A program made the position numbers and the translations under genes. Below the pieces are notes generated by a model that saw only the letters and a program-made list of their open reading frames with translations, did no database searches and was not told the DNA's origin. Positions 25,601 to 31,307 of a DNA stretch of 36,244 nucleotides are shown in pieces. The number at the start of each line of letters is the position of its first letter. Position 1 is the stretch's first letter. This DNA comes from Bacteroidia bacterium (GTDB lineage Bacteria > Bacteroidota > Bacteroidia > SpSt-205), in assembly GCA_025059915.1 (NCBI GenBank), contig JANXDD010000005.1:1-36244 (forward strand), written 5' to 3'.

Positions 25601-26847
25601 AGGTAAAATACTACAGAGTCACGTGAGCGGGCCCCTGGATGTCGCAGTACTCGGGCATATACTTCATTAGCGTTGTTGTCAGGGTTTTGACCGCTGACGG
25701 CGATACCTGGGTTGAAAAGCCGCCCTCCACGAGAAGGAAGATTTTCTCCTAAATCCACTAATCCCACGGCATTGCGGGTGTTCTGCGCAACTGCATTGGC
25801 TCGGTTAGTAACCCATACCTCTATACGAGTGATATTGATGGGAGAGCTAACTACAGGGAGGGTGGAAAGGGATTGCTCATATAAAGAGCGGAAGAAGTGG
25901 TTGAGAAAAAAATGCCGGTTGAAATCGTAGTCGCTGGCTTTTTTGACGCGCTCTTGGCGCTGACCTCCTGCTCGGACGACAACCTCTTGACTTTTGCTGC
26001 GCTGCTGAGATGCCAACGCCGTAACGAAAACAGAGCCAAATTGCATTCTTGTTTTGATGCCCCACAGGTTTTGTCCTCCTGTGATGAGAGTGCCACCCAA
26101 AGGAAGCCCCACATTCCCTGCTTCTATGCTCTTGATAATGTCATCCTCGTAGCCTTGGTACTCTATTTTGAACTGATTCTCAAAGCTAAAGCCTGTCTGA
26201 GTGTCCCAGTTAAGGCGGAGCTTGAGTTTTTCGCCGATGTTGCCTATAACATTGAGCTGGATTTGCTGATTGAAGGCGAGGTTAGTATTGCGCTGCTGGC
26301 GGATAGTGAGAGCTGGATTGCGCATGCGATTGCTGCGCAGAGACAAGTCCAGTAGGACATTGATATTGGGGCGAATATCCACCCGCCCGCTTCCAAAAAT
26401 ATCTCTGAAAAGCTCGCTATTGATGTTTATAGGGGGGACGAGGCCGGAGAGGGACTGTGTAGTGGGGGTGGTACCTGGACGATTTGAAGTGGAGCTAAGC
26501 TGGGCCTCGCGGCTGCGGCGCTCTAAATACTGGCGAGTGAAGCGCCTGGCCTGGATTTTTTCATACTCCTCCCGACTGATGTAGGAAGGCGGGCGAATAG
26601 TCTTACCTCCTATGCGCTCATACACCCAATACCCTTTTCCATCAGGTGTAAGTTCATACACCACCTCATAATTGCTTGGGGGAGGTAACATCCATGGAGG
26701 GGACGGAATGTATCGCCCTGTTACATCAGCGGGCGAATCGCGAAATCTGGTACGAACGGTGTCTCCTGGCTGAGCTTTTAGCCATTCTACGACACCGAAC
26801 GCGTATAAGATTAAAACTCTACTCTTTAGGGAGAGCCGAAGCGGCAC
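19627..26847 (-). CDS. sprA: T9SS outer-membrane translocon SprA/Sov
   Basis: At 2406 residues it matches the known size of SprA (about 2,400), a single-chain 36-strand beta-barrel that forms the protein-conducting pore of the type IX secretion system in the Bacteroidota outer membrane; in gliding species it exports adhesins such as SprB. The N-terminus (LKSRVLILYAFGVVEWLKAQ) is a signal peptide. An early conserved block contains INVLLDLSLRSNRMRNPALT, then NLAFNQQIQLNVIGNIGEKL. The body alternates strand-rich stretches with long periplasmic insertions, for example GGERGIAYIDDFEGLRN, and the chain ends VQFRFSLTN, an aromatic final strand. Start: no ATG is nearby, and GTG at 26847 fits the signal peptide. 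It is downstream of two tiny lipoprotein genes and coupled to the exonuclease gene. No other T9SS gene is in the window. Confidence 0.97.
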   Translation of the reverse strand: MPLRLSLKSRVLILYAFGVVEWLKAQPGDTVRTRFRDSPADVTGRYIPSPPWMLPPPSNYEVVYELTPDGKGYWVYERIGGKTIRPPSYISREEYEKIQARRFTRQYLERRSREAQLSSTSNRPGTTPTTQSLSGLVPPININSELFRDIFGSGRVDIRPNINVLLDLSLRSNRMRNPALTIRQQRNTNLAFNQQIQLNVIGNIGEKLKLRLNWDTQTGFSFENQFKIEYQGYEDDIIKSIEAGNVGLPLGGTLITGGQNLWGIKTRMQFGSVFVTALASQQRSKSQEVVVRAGGQRQERVKKASDYDFNRHFFLNHFFRSLYEQSLSTLPVVSSPINITRIEVWVTNRANAVAQNTRNAVGLVDLGENLPSRGGRLFNPGIAVSGQNPDNNANEVYARVLRHPGARSRDSVVFYLSQEGLVNGQDFELVENMRRLNENEYFVHRQLGYISLNISLQPNDAVFVAYEYTLAGDNTVYRVGEFSIDQPADPQNSNVLFLKMLKPQAIRPTLNNQPYPTWDLMMKNVYRLDAFNIRPEGFDLQIVYEATDGSGDILYLPSADTREKPLLQVVGLDRLRNNMEAGPDNVFDFIPQVTVFPDRGIIVFPVLEPFGRHLVRQFVTDPVNDSIKYAYDPLYRLTQVDAVQYYPQLNRFKLKYSFLASTGAEINLNTPQIQPGSIRVTAGGAPLTEGVDYQVDYTIGKVTILNQGILQSGQEIRVRFESNVLFGIDQKTLVGGRVEWRPSQRFQLGATGLSFYERPLINKVIISEEPAANIMWGIDANLQERSRFLSALLNSLPFYSTKEESEITFKGEFAQLRPGIPRQVVTGGERGIAYIDDFEGLRNVLDLTQWTQWKLASTPPSLRPSDPNPLSANFTRAALSWYFIDPEFYNRPSTFGLNDQSPALNSHYTRRVEPAEIFPNRTIAAGSNILTTFDLYYRPQERGPYNYNANPNALNPDGTFRNPQTNWAGIMRRVIGNTDFEAANYEFIEFWLMDPFLDNPSAQGGDLYFNLGQMSEDVLPDNRRAYEHGLPTRAEDDAANLNLTLTPWGRVPNIQIPTLAFDNDPNARQFQDVGLDGLRSEAERNFFSSYLSQLQNVLSPEAYQQVLNDPSSDDYAHFRDISSPSILERYKRFSGLEGNSPIPRPNEPFTRQASALPDVEDINLDGTLNTQEAFYSYRVSLRPQDLVVGRNYIVDKRELEVKLPNGSTVTTRWYLFRIPLSAGTPVGGIQNFKAIDFIRMYLTNFDREVVLRFGKLELVSTMWRRALINLNQRDETLLPDPAGDPTKFETGTMNIEENGSRQPFPYVLPPNILRQPIPGSPIAGLLQNEQSLVMRVCNLADGDGRGVFRTFNYDLRFYERLRLWAHAEPLVGSPIPPNVSQLGDVTLFIRIGTDYSDNYYEYEVPLQLSQPGNLSVENIWANNIDIRLEDLNFVKVLRDEARQRQNFPINQVFTYTLPNGSRISVKGTPQLNNVKTILIGIRNPDDGRGPICVEVWVNELRVTNYNTRPGWSTSGVLNVRLADLGNLSVSGSMSTPWFGSIEQKVGQRSTEWQQRYTLTGGLQLHRLLPQKAGLEIPAFFTYGESFTRPLYSPYDPDVLTRTRLEAQSNLSQRDSLERILTSYSRTYSYTFAGVRKTYVNPQAKKRFWHLQNFLFSYGYNETYTRNPQTEYLFNRQYTGSIAYNYNFQSKPFKPFGKLKPALLRDFSISYLPAQVGWRVEGNRQYQEQKLRPIGGGPQVRPTFYQNFLLNRQYVLQWNLTPSLNLNYNATVQARVDEPEGPINTPEKRDSLWNNFLSFGKDPARGKFHRINFGRTLNFQQNITATYRLPLNKIKWTDWINSSVTYTADYRWMTAALGQERFGNTISNSRNIQVTGQFQLSSLYKKVKFIDKLLTPPPKRNIFSQADTSRKQGDDPYIAARQIGRVIGKIIFGIQNVDVTYSRQQGTTLPGFLPRPANFGLDWDYTDSVTGVRSQAPGWGFILGEQPDLQGGWLQTNARKGWFTRDPRFTLPFQQTRSTQLNVRAGITPVKDLRIDLTLTRNESFTRGGLFGWDTLQQDFAFSNPSAQGSFSMSFLGARLLALGQRDRSYERLEGEYRYIFSTRLRLSNPFYESVLGPNAVLTRRDYWNGYTGSQQDVLTLAFLSAYGPYNPNRMSLSPFPSIPLPNWNVSYTGLSQIPFFKERFRTVTLNHAYRGTYTASYVLNLRAADRNRDGFSESIQPIQSPLDTLPGLTVYNFEPVFVINAVSIQESFSPLVGFNIAWKNGMNTTIELRRSRTTTLNVGALQLNQNKNTEFSFTWNWRRESFLQPFSLFGRTFELKNSATFRIEITYRSLINQNRQIDNPIFTQPIGGTRSFTIKPAVDYSISTQLTVRAYIEHTRNRPVLSNSFPTSFTAVGVQFRFSLTN

Positions 26848-26865
26848 AAATAAAAATAGCCGCTA

Positions 26866-26873
26866 CGAAGTTA
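26866..26873 (-). promoter_or_regulatory. possible -7 promoter element of sprA
   Basis: Reads TAACTTCG on the minus strand (one mismatch), giving a leader of about 14 nt to the GTG at 26847. A second one-mismatch box, TATTTTTA, ends 3 nt before the same GTG. Which is used cannot be decided by eye. Confidence 0.35.
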
Positions 26874-26888
26874 TAGAAGGAGCGCTAT

Positions 26889-27044
26889 TTAGTACACGTG
26901 ATTGTCCACTCGGGTCGCTGGGCAAGAACCGCTTCGCATCCACACTGACCGCCCACCCGCTCGTCCAGAGGCACAGGCTTCCAGAAGAATGGCTACCGCC
27001 ATGAATGTAAGTACAACTAAACTTGTTTTACGGATTTTGCGCAT
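26889..27044 (-). CDS. small lipoprotein (51 residues), second of a tandem pair
   Basis: Starts MRKIRKTSLVVLTFMAVAIL and continues LEACASGRAGG, a lipoprotein signal with a near-lipobox LEAC (Glu at -2 is unusual), followed by only about 25 mature residues ending SCPATRVDNHVY. A longer in-frame start at 27122 is ruled out by the promoter: TATATTTG at 27056-27049 ends exactly 4 nt before this ATG. No family was recognised. It lies 41 bases upstream of sprA on the same strand and overlaps the 3' end of the preceding small lipoprotein gene by 17 nt in another frame. Confidence 0.68.
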   Translation of the reverse strand: MRKIRKTSLVVLTFMAVAILLEACASGRAGGRSVWMRSGSCPATRVDNHVY

Positions 27045-27198
27045 ACAGCAAATATACGCTCTCTTCACGATATGAGTTGCAAGGGCAAGGAGTTCGTACC
27101 TTATGGCGTTTGCGATGGGCACTGGAGAGAGAACATCCCGCTATCAAAAAGGCCAAAATGCCCCCGAGAACTAACCTATACTTCCTCCAGGCTATCAC
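27028..27198 (-). CDS. small lipoprotein (56 residues), first of a tandem pair
   Basis: This gene is too short for ordinary ORF calling. The GTG at 27198 begins an open frame MIAWRKYRLVLGGILAFLIA-GC, which has positive charges, a hydrophobic core and a good lipobox (IAGC, Cys22), then SLSSAHRKRHKVR, PCPC and YREESVYLLYAQNP, ending with TAA at 27030-27028. TACCTTTG on the minus strand (27210-27203) ends exactly 4 nt before the GTG, the same geometry as other genes here. Both gene and promoter therefore support each other. The mature part is very basic and carries a CPC motif; the next small lipoprotein also has a C-terminal Cys-Pro (SCPAT). Function is unknown. Confidence 0.66.
   Translation of the reverse strand: MIAWRKYRLVLGGILAFLIAGCSLSSAHRKRHKVRTPCPCNSYREESVYLLYAQNP
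27049..27056 (-). promoter_or_regulatory. -7 promoter element of the second small lipoprotein gene
   Basis: Reads TATATTTG (perfect TAnnTTTG) on the minus strand, 4 nt before the ATG at 27044; it lies inside the coding region of the upstream small gene. Confidence 0.65.
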
Positions 27199-27200
27199 CA

Positions 27201-27221
27201 TGCAAAGGTATTCACTTTGCA
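27201..27221. promoter_or_regulatory. 7-bp dyad overlapping a promoter; candidate operator
   Basis: TGCAAAG (27201-27207) and CTTTGCA (27215-27221) are perfect inverted copies around a 7-nt spacer. The dyad covers the -7 box TACCTTTG of the first small lipoprotein gene (27210-27203, minus strand). It lies between that gene and the divergent lipoprotein-Fur operon, so a repressor bound here would block the minus-strand promoter. Confidence 0.45.
27203..27210 (-). promoter_or_regulatory. -7 promoter element of the first small lipoprotein gene
   Basis: Reads TACCTTTG (perfect TAnnTTTG) on the minus strand, 4 nt before the GTG at 27198. Confidence 0.65.
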
Positions 27222-27300
27222 GGATTTGAAAAAGGGGGTATTAGGTCCATTCCCACATTTTGACCAGAGTAAGGGAGCTTTTTTGATGCTGGCTATTTTG

Positions 27301-27308
27301 TAACTTTG
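27301..27308 (+). promoter_or_regulatory. -7 promoter element of the lipoprotein-Fur operon
   Basis: Reads TAACTTTG (perfect TAnnTTTG), 4 nt before the GTG at 27313. A TTTTTTG run lies about 15 nt upstream and could serve as a -33 element, though the spacing is short. Confidence 0.68.
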
Positions 27309-27312
27309 TAGC

Positions 27313-27870
27313 GTGAGGGGGTATCATCTCGGCAAATTCGTTTTGGGGGGCCTTCTTCTGGTTATATCGTGTAAGCGGGAGAAGAAGGACGCAACAGAGG
27401 ACATCGGACATGCTCCTGTGACGACGATAGAGGTTTGGCTTATCAAGGGTGCAGATACGATTAGAGGGCGCTATAAGGATCCAGATGGCCCGGGGGGGCG
27501 GCCTCCTGCGATTGATACCCTTCGTCCGCGAGCAAACGAAACTTACACTTATGTCTTACGCATTCTGGATGAGAGCGGTAATCCTACGAAGGATCTTACG
27601 GAGCTTATATTCTCCCAGCAGAAAAATACTCATCGTATGTTCTTCTTTCCTACTCCAGAGGAGTTAGTGACTATACAGATAGGGGATACAGATGATTTCG
27701 GGCGTCCCGTCGGGGGGCGAGGCACTTGGCGTCAAGGAATTGATACAATCAGAGAGGGAATCGTCCGATTTCTTCTGCGGCATTACCTAAATCCGGCCGA
27801 TAAAGATTTCGGGCTGGAGCGTGGTAGTACAGATTTAGATGTCAGGCTTCCCATAAGAATCCAAAACTAA
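27313..27870 (+). CDS. lipoprotein of a Bacteroidota family often found near metal or TonB genes
   Basis: About 185 residues. MRGYHLGKFVLGGLLLVISC is a lipoprotein signal with lipobox VISC. The mature protein has a two-sheet look: TTIEVWLIKGADTIRGRYKD, then DPDGPGG, then RANETYTYVLRILDESGNP, with NTHRMFFFP and a late IVRFLLRHYLNPADK. This order (valine-rich strand, DxDG-GG loop, L-ANTTY strand, LNE, H-x-F-F, LRH-P) matches a common Bacteroidota lipoprotein family that I remember beside TonB-dependent receptors; no function is firmly established. The GTG start is fixed by the -7 box 4 nt upstream. It is followed after 10 nt by a Fur-family gene, which hints at metal-responsive control. Confidence 0.75.
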   Translation: MRGYHLGKFVLGGLLLVISCKREKKDATEDIGHAPVTTIEVWLIKGADTIRGRYKDPDGPGGRPPAIDTLRPRANETYTYVLRILDESGNPTKDLTELIFSQQKNTHRMFFFPTPEELVTIQIGDTDDFGRPVGGRGTWRQGIDTIREGIVRFLLRHYLNPADKDFGLERGSTDLDVRLPIRIQN

Positions 27871-27880
27871 ACGATAGTGT

Positions 27881-28255
27881 ATGAGGCTTAAACTGAAGAA
27901 GCGCCTGCATGCGGAGGGATTGCGTTGCACGCATCCTCGCCGGTGTATTCTGGAGGCTTTGGAAAAGGGACCTAAAACCCATGCTGAGCTTCTCCGAGAT
28001 ACCCAGCTGGATAGAGTAACTATCTACCGCAATCTTATCGCGCTTCAGAGGACGGGGCTCGTGTATAAGGTGTACTTGCCAGGGCACGAGCCTGTGTATG
28101 TGCTTTGCGAGAGTGAAGGTCCTACACACGCCCATTTTTTCTGTCAGAAATGTCGTAAGGGTATATGCCTTCCCCCTAATATTGTGCAGATAGCGGAGCC
28201 ATGGGCTTCTCGCACGGAAAGAGTTTTTCTACTGGGCAGCTGCTCGGAGTGCTAA
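27881..28255 (+). CDS. Fur-family metal-responsive transcriptional regulator
   Basis: About 124 residues. The winged-helix domain includes LRCTHPRRCILEALEKGPKT, HAELLRDTQLDRVTIYRNL (recognition helix; the usual Fur motif is VSLATVYRTL) and LIALQRTGLVYKV. The dimer domain has THAHFFCQKCRKG (His83, His85, Cys88, Cys91) and ends GSCSEC (Cys121, Cys124), so both zinc-binding CxxC pairs are present. Whether it senses iron, zinc, manganese or peroxide cannot be told. It shares a transcript with the upstream lipoprotein gene and overlaps the convergent folC by 27 nt. Confidence 0.88.
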   Translation: MRLKLKKRLHAEGLRCTHPRRCILEALEKGPKTHAELLRDTQLDRVTIYRNLIALQRTGLVYKVYLPGHEPVYVLCESEGPTHAHFFCQKCRKGICLPPNIVQIAEPWASRTERVFLLGSCSEC

Positions 28256-29533
28256 AAGGGCTTCCCCTACGAGATAGACGCTCCCGGTAACCAGGATGGT
28301 TTGACATTCTTGGGAAGCGGCTGCTAAGGCATCTGCGACACTTCTGAAGGCCCTTCCTTTATAGCCAAGGTGGGAGGCTATTTCGGCGAGATGGGGGGCG
28401 GGGAGTGCCCGTGGATTGTCAGCTTGGGTGAAATAAACTGGCCCTTGCCAACCGCCAAAGGCGTGGAGAGCTCCTTCTATGTCCTTGTCTGAAGAAAAGC
28501 CTATCACGAGCCCTTCTATGGTCTGAGGGGCATTTCGCACGAGGCGGCGCAGAGCTGCAAAGCCAGGGGGGTTATGCGCCACATCCAAAAGATAGGTGTG
28601 AGTCTCGGAGCGAATCCACTGCCCCCGCCCATATAGAGGAGCTAAGCGCCCTGCCGAAGCGATGCCCTCCTTTATCGCCTCTTCATCCACTGACCATCCT
28701 AAATCCCTAAGACGCTCTATAGCTGTTATAGCAGTGGCGATATTGACAGCTTGATAGTCCCCTGTAAGATCGCAGAGATGAGAGGTACTTGTCATTTCCT
28801 CCGTAAATACCCGGTAGTAAGTCTGCGGTCCCTCCATCCAAGCCGCAGGAGATAAACGGCGATGTACTTCTGTAAGGGGTGCGTTTTGGTTATGAGCCAC
28901 TTCCCTGAATACCTCATACACTTCAGGATGCTCTTGCTGAGCTACTACAACTGGACGCTCTGGTTTGATAATCCCTGCTTTTTCTCGGGCAATATGAGTG
29001 AGGGTGGGTCCTAACACTTCTACGTGGTCCCAGCCAATAGGAGTTATCACAGCGAGCAGGGGAGTAACTATATTCGTAGCATCCCATCTCCCCCCTAATC
29101 CTACCTCTACGACAGCCACATCCACCTTGGCATCTGCGAAATACGCTAAGCTCATTCCTACGGTAGCTTCAAAGAAGCTGAGCTGGAGCTCTTCTATCGC
29201 AGCCCTCCAGCGAGAAAGAAATTCATCTACCCATTCTGCTGGTGGCTCTTCTCCATTGACACGCATGCGTTCTGTGAAGCGCCACAGGTGGGGTGATGTA
29301 TGAAGCCCTACCCGATATCCTGCAGCGCGGAGGATGGAGGCTATCAAAGCAGAAGTAGAACCTTTTCCATTTGTACCAGCGATGTGGATGATAGGATAGC
29401 GGCGGTGCGGCGCTCCTAAGACCTCATCCCATCGTTTCATGAAGGCTAAAGTGGGATGAAGGGCTTTTCTCCCAGTTTGTTCATAAACTTTCAGGCGAGA
29501 GTACAGCCAGGCTTGCCACTCTGCGATGGACAC
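28229..29533 (-). CDS. folC: folylpolyglutamate synthase / dihydrofolate synthase
   Basis: Adds glutamate to dihydropteroate and to folates, ATP-dependent, cytoplasmic. It is a Mur-ligase relative with P-loop AGTNGKGST (52-60), the folate-family segment GLHTSPHLWRFTERMRVNGE (about 77-96), EVGLGGRWDATN, GWDHVEVLGPTLTHIAREKAGIIKP and a C-terminal domain with LLDVAHNPPGFAAL. Length (434) is standard. The start is a GTG; a one-mismatch box TACCTTCG on the minus strand (29545-29538) ends exactly 4 nt before it. It is divergent from the PaaN-like gene over about 40 bases, and its 3' end overlaps the Fur gene convergently, which could give antisense interference. Confidence 0.95.
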   Translation of the reverse strand: MSIAEWQAWLYSRLKVYEQTGRKALHPTLAFMKRWDEVLGAPHRRYPIIHIAGTNGKGSTSALIASILRAAGYRVGLHTSPHLWRFTERMRVNGEEPPAEWVDEFLSRWRAAIEELQLSFFEATVGMSLAYFADAKVDVAVVEVGLGGRWDATNIVTPLLAVITPIGWDHVEVLGPTLTHIAREKAGIIKPERPVVVAQQEHPEVYEVFREVAHNQNAPLTEVHRRLSPAAWMEGPQTYYRVFTEEMTSTSHLCDLTGDYQAVNIATAITAIERLRDLGWSVDEEAIKEGIASAGRLAPLYGRGQWIRSETHTYLLDVAHNPPGFAALRRLVRNAPQTIEGLVIGFSSDKDIEGALHAFGGWQGPVYFTQADNPRALPAPHLAEIASHLGYKGRAFRSVADALAAASQECQTILVTGSVYLVGEALLALRAAAQ

Positions 29534-29537
29534 GAGG

Positions 29538-29545
29538 CGAAGGTA
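29538..29545 (-). promoter_or_regulatory. probable -7 promoter element of folC
   Basis: Reads TACCTTCG on the minus strand (one mismatch to TAnnTTTG), 4 nt before the GTG at 29533. Confidence 0.5.
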
Positions 29546-29564
29546 AGGTGTGAAGGATTTGGGC

Positions 29565-29572
29565 TACTTTTG
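29565..29572 (+). promoter_or_regulatory. -7 promoter element of the PaaN-like gene
   Basis: Reads TACTTTTG (perfect TAnnTTTG), 4 nt before the ATG at 29577; this rules out the upstream in-frame GTG at 29550. Confidence 0.7.
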
Positions 29573-29576
29573 TGAG

Positions 29577-31268
29577 ATGAACCTTTATCTGAGCGATGTT
29601 CGGCGGCTTACTCTCTGGAATCGTCATGAGGCTCGTTTGCGAGAGGCTTTAGAAGCATGGCGTCGCCGAACCTACTGGTATGCTTTCCCTGAGGATCCAA
29701 AGGAGTATGGAGAAGAAGCAGCTGCTGAAGGTGAAGCTGCTTTTCGCTCTCAGTTGAATAAGCCTTTTGATAGGCTTAGGCAGTCTGCGCGCCGCTGGCT
29801 TTTGTCGGATGAGGTTTCACCCTACACCCGAGAGCCTTTGGGCATTTCTTACCCTCAAATGGAAGTTGCAGAGGCTCTCTTTCATGCGCAGGAAGCTTTG
29901 TCTCAGTGGCGATGGGTGCCGTACACTGAGCGGCTCGGTCTGCTGATGGAGTCTATTCAGCGCTTTTCTAAGCACTTTTTTGAGGTAGCGCATGCCACTA
30001 TGCACACGACGGGTCAGGCATGGATGATGGCATTTCAGGCATCTGGTCCTCATGCAGCAGACCGAGCAGTAGAGGCGCTGGCTGTAGCCTATGGGGAGCT
30101 TAGTCAGATTCCCTCGCAGGTTCAGTGGGTGCGAGATTTCGGAAAAGCTCAAGCAGTAGTTGAGAAATACTTCATTCCTCAGCCCGAGGGTATTTCGCTT
30201 CATATCGGCGTTTCTACTTTTCCCGTGTGGAATGTTCTGCCAGGATTATACGCCAGTCTGGCGGTCGGCAGTCCCGTCCTAATGAAGCCCCATCCCCGAG
30301 CTATTTATCCGATAGCGGTAGTAGTTTCTATCCTGCAGGAACTTTTTGAGGAGTATGGGCTTTCCCCTGCTATTGTACAGCTTCTTCCTGATACAGTTGC
30401 AGAGCCTATTACGAAAACCCTCGCTGAACATCCCCTCGTTCGCATCATAGACTATACGGGAGGCACAGAATTTGGGAACTACTTGGAAGGCCTGCCAGGG
30501 AAGGTAACCTTTTTAGAAAAAGCTGGCGTGAATGGGGTTTTGATAGAAAGTGTGGAAGATATGGAGGCTGTGGCTAAAAACCTTGCATTTTCCGCCAGCT
30601 TATACAGCGGTCAAATGTGCACCGCCCCTCAGAATGTATATATTCCTCGGGAAGGTGTTCGGACGCCACAGGGTGTGCTTTCCTACGAGGAAGTGAAAGC
30701 GATTCTTACAAAGGCGGTGGATGACCTCTCTTCTCATCCGAAGGCGGCACCGGCGATTCTGGGGGCTCTGCAGAATGATGCTGTCTCGGAGCGGATTGAG
30801 AAACTTGCAAGTACAGCGGCGGCAGTTCATCGGGCTCCGCAGGCGTACGCCCATCCGCAATACAAGGCTGCTCGCACTCTCACCCCCATCGTCGCTGAAG
30901 TAGCTTCTCCCGAAGATAAGGCAGCTCACACAGAGCATTTCGGTCCTCGTTTGCTTTTTATTCCCGTGGAGAGCCCACAGCGCGGCTTAGAGACCCTTTA
31001 TCAGCTTGCTCGGGAGAAGGGCATGCTCTCCTGTGCGATTTATACCACGGATTCAGACTTCAAGCAAAAAGCGATTCGCTTGCTCGCAGAAGCAGCGGTG
31101 CCCTTGAGCTTCAACTTCCGCGGACAGGTTTTTATCAATCAAAGTGTAGCCTTCTCGGACTTCCATGGTACTGGGGGGAATCCCGCAGGAAATGCATCTT
31201 TCACAGATGCCAGCTTTATTGTGAAGCGATTTCGTTGGATTGGAGTGCGGGACTGCCTACAGGCATGA
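29577..31268 (+). CDS. PaaN-type aldehyde dehydrogenase
   Basis: About 563 residues of the aldehyde dehydrogenase superfamily, closest by eye to the PaaN (phenylacetic acid degradation) subfamily. Signatures: HIGVSTFPVWNVLPGLYASLA (209-229), MKPHPRAIYP with Lys237, IIDYTGGTEFGNYLEG (290-305), the catalytic Glu314 in FLEKAGVN and the nucleophile Cys348 in YSGQMCTAPQNVYIP. A roughly 200-residue N-terminal region precedes the NAD domain, as in PaaN, including SPYTREPLGI. PaaN enzymes were assigned to oxidation of a ring-cleavage aldehyde in phenylacetate breakdown. No other paa gene is nearby, so the real substrate here may differ. Start at 29577 follows the promoter rule; the longer frame from 29550 would begin upstream of the box. 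Confidence 0.86.
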   Translation: MNLYLSDVRRLTLWNRHEARLREALEAWRRRTYWYAFPEDPKEYGEEAAAEGEAAFRSQLNKPFDRLRQSARRWLLSDEVSPYTREPLGISYPQMEVAEALFHAQEALSQWRWVPYTERLGLLMESIQRFSKHFFEVAHATMHTTGQAWMMAFQASGPHAADRAVEALAVAYGELSQIPSQVQWVRDFGKAQAVVEKYFIPQPEGISLHIGVSTFPVWNVLPGLYASLAVGSPVLMKPHPRAIYPIAVVVSILQELFEEYGLSPAIVQLLPDTVAEPITKTLAEHPLVRIIDYTGGTEFGNYLEGLPGKVTFLEKAGVNGVLIESVEDMEAVAKNLAFSASLYSGQMCTAPQNVYIPREGVRTPQGVLSYEEVKAILTKAVDDLSSHPKAAPAILGALQNDAVSERIEKLASTAAAVHRAPQAYAHPQYKAARTLTPIVAEVASPEDKAAHTEHFGPRLLFIPVESPQRGLETLYQLAREKGMLSCAIYTTDSDFKQKAIRLLAEAAVPLSFNFRGQVFINQSVAFSDFHGTGGNPAGNASFTDASFIVKRFRWIGVRDCLQA

Positions 31269-31295
31269 GGGAAAGATAAAATGCGTTCCTTTTGG

Positions 31296-31303
31296 TATCT
31301 TTG
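31296..31303 (+). promoter_or_regulatory. -7 promoter element of the DUF4159 gene
   Basis: Reads TATCTTTG (perfect TAnnTTTG), 4 nt before the GTG at 31308. TTTTGG directly precedes it. Confidence 0.7.
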
Positions 31304-31307
31304 AGAA

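Noticed and set aside
19714-26876. Many forward-strand open frames opposite sprA, up to about 150 codons
   Set aside because: They mirror the sprA frame, have no signals, domains or promoter boxes, and sprA is certain.
27045-27122. N-terminal extension of the 51-residue lipoprotein up to 27122
   Set aside because: The extension runs through a perfect promoter box and would destroy the lipoprotein signal.
27072-27263. 63-codon forward frame with many Cys and Lys residues
   Set aside because: The opposite strand holds the better-supported small lipoprotein gene with a promoter; the forward frame has none.
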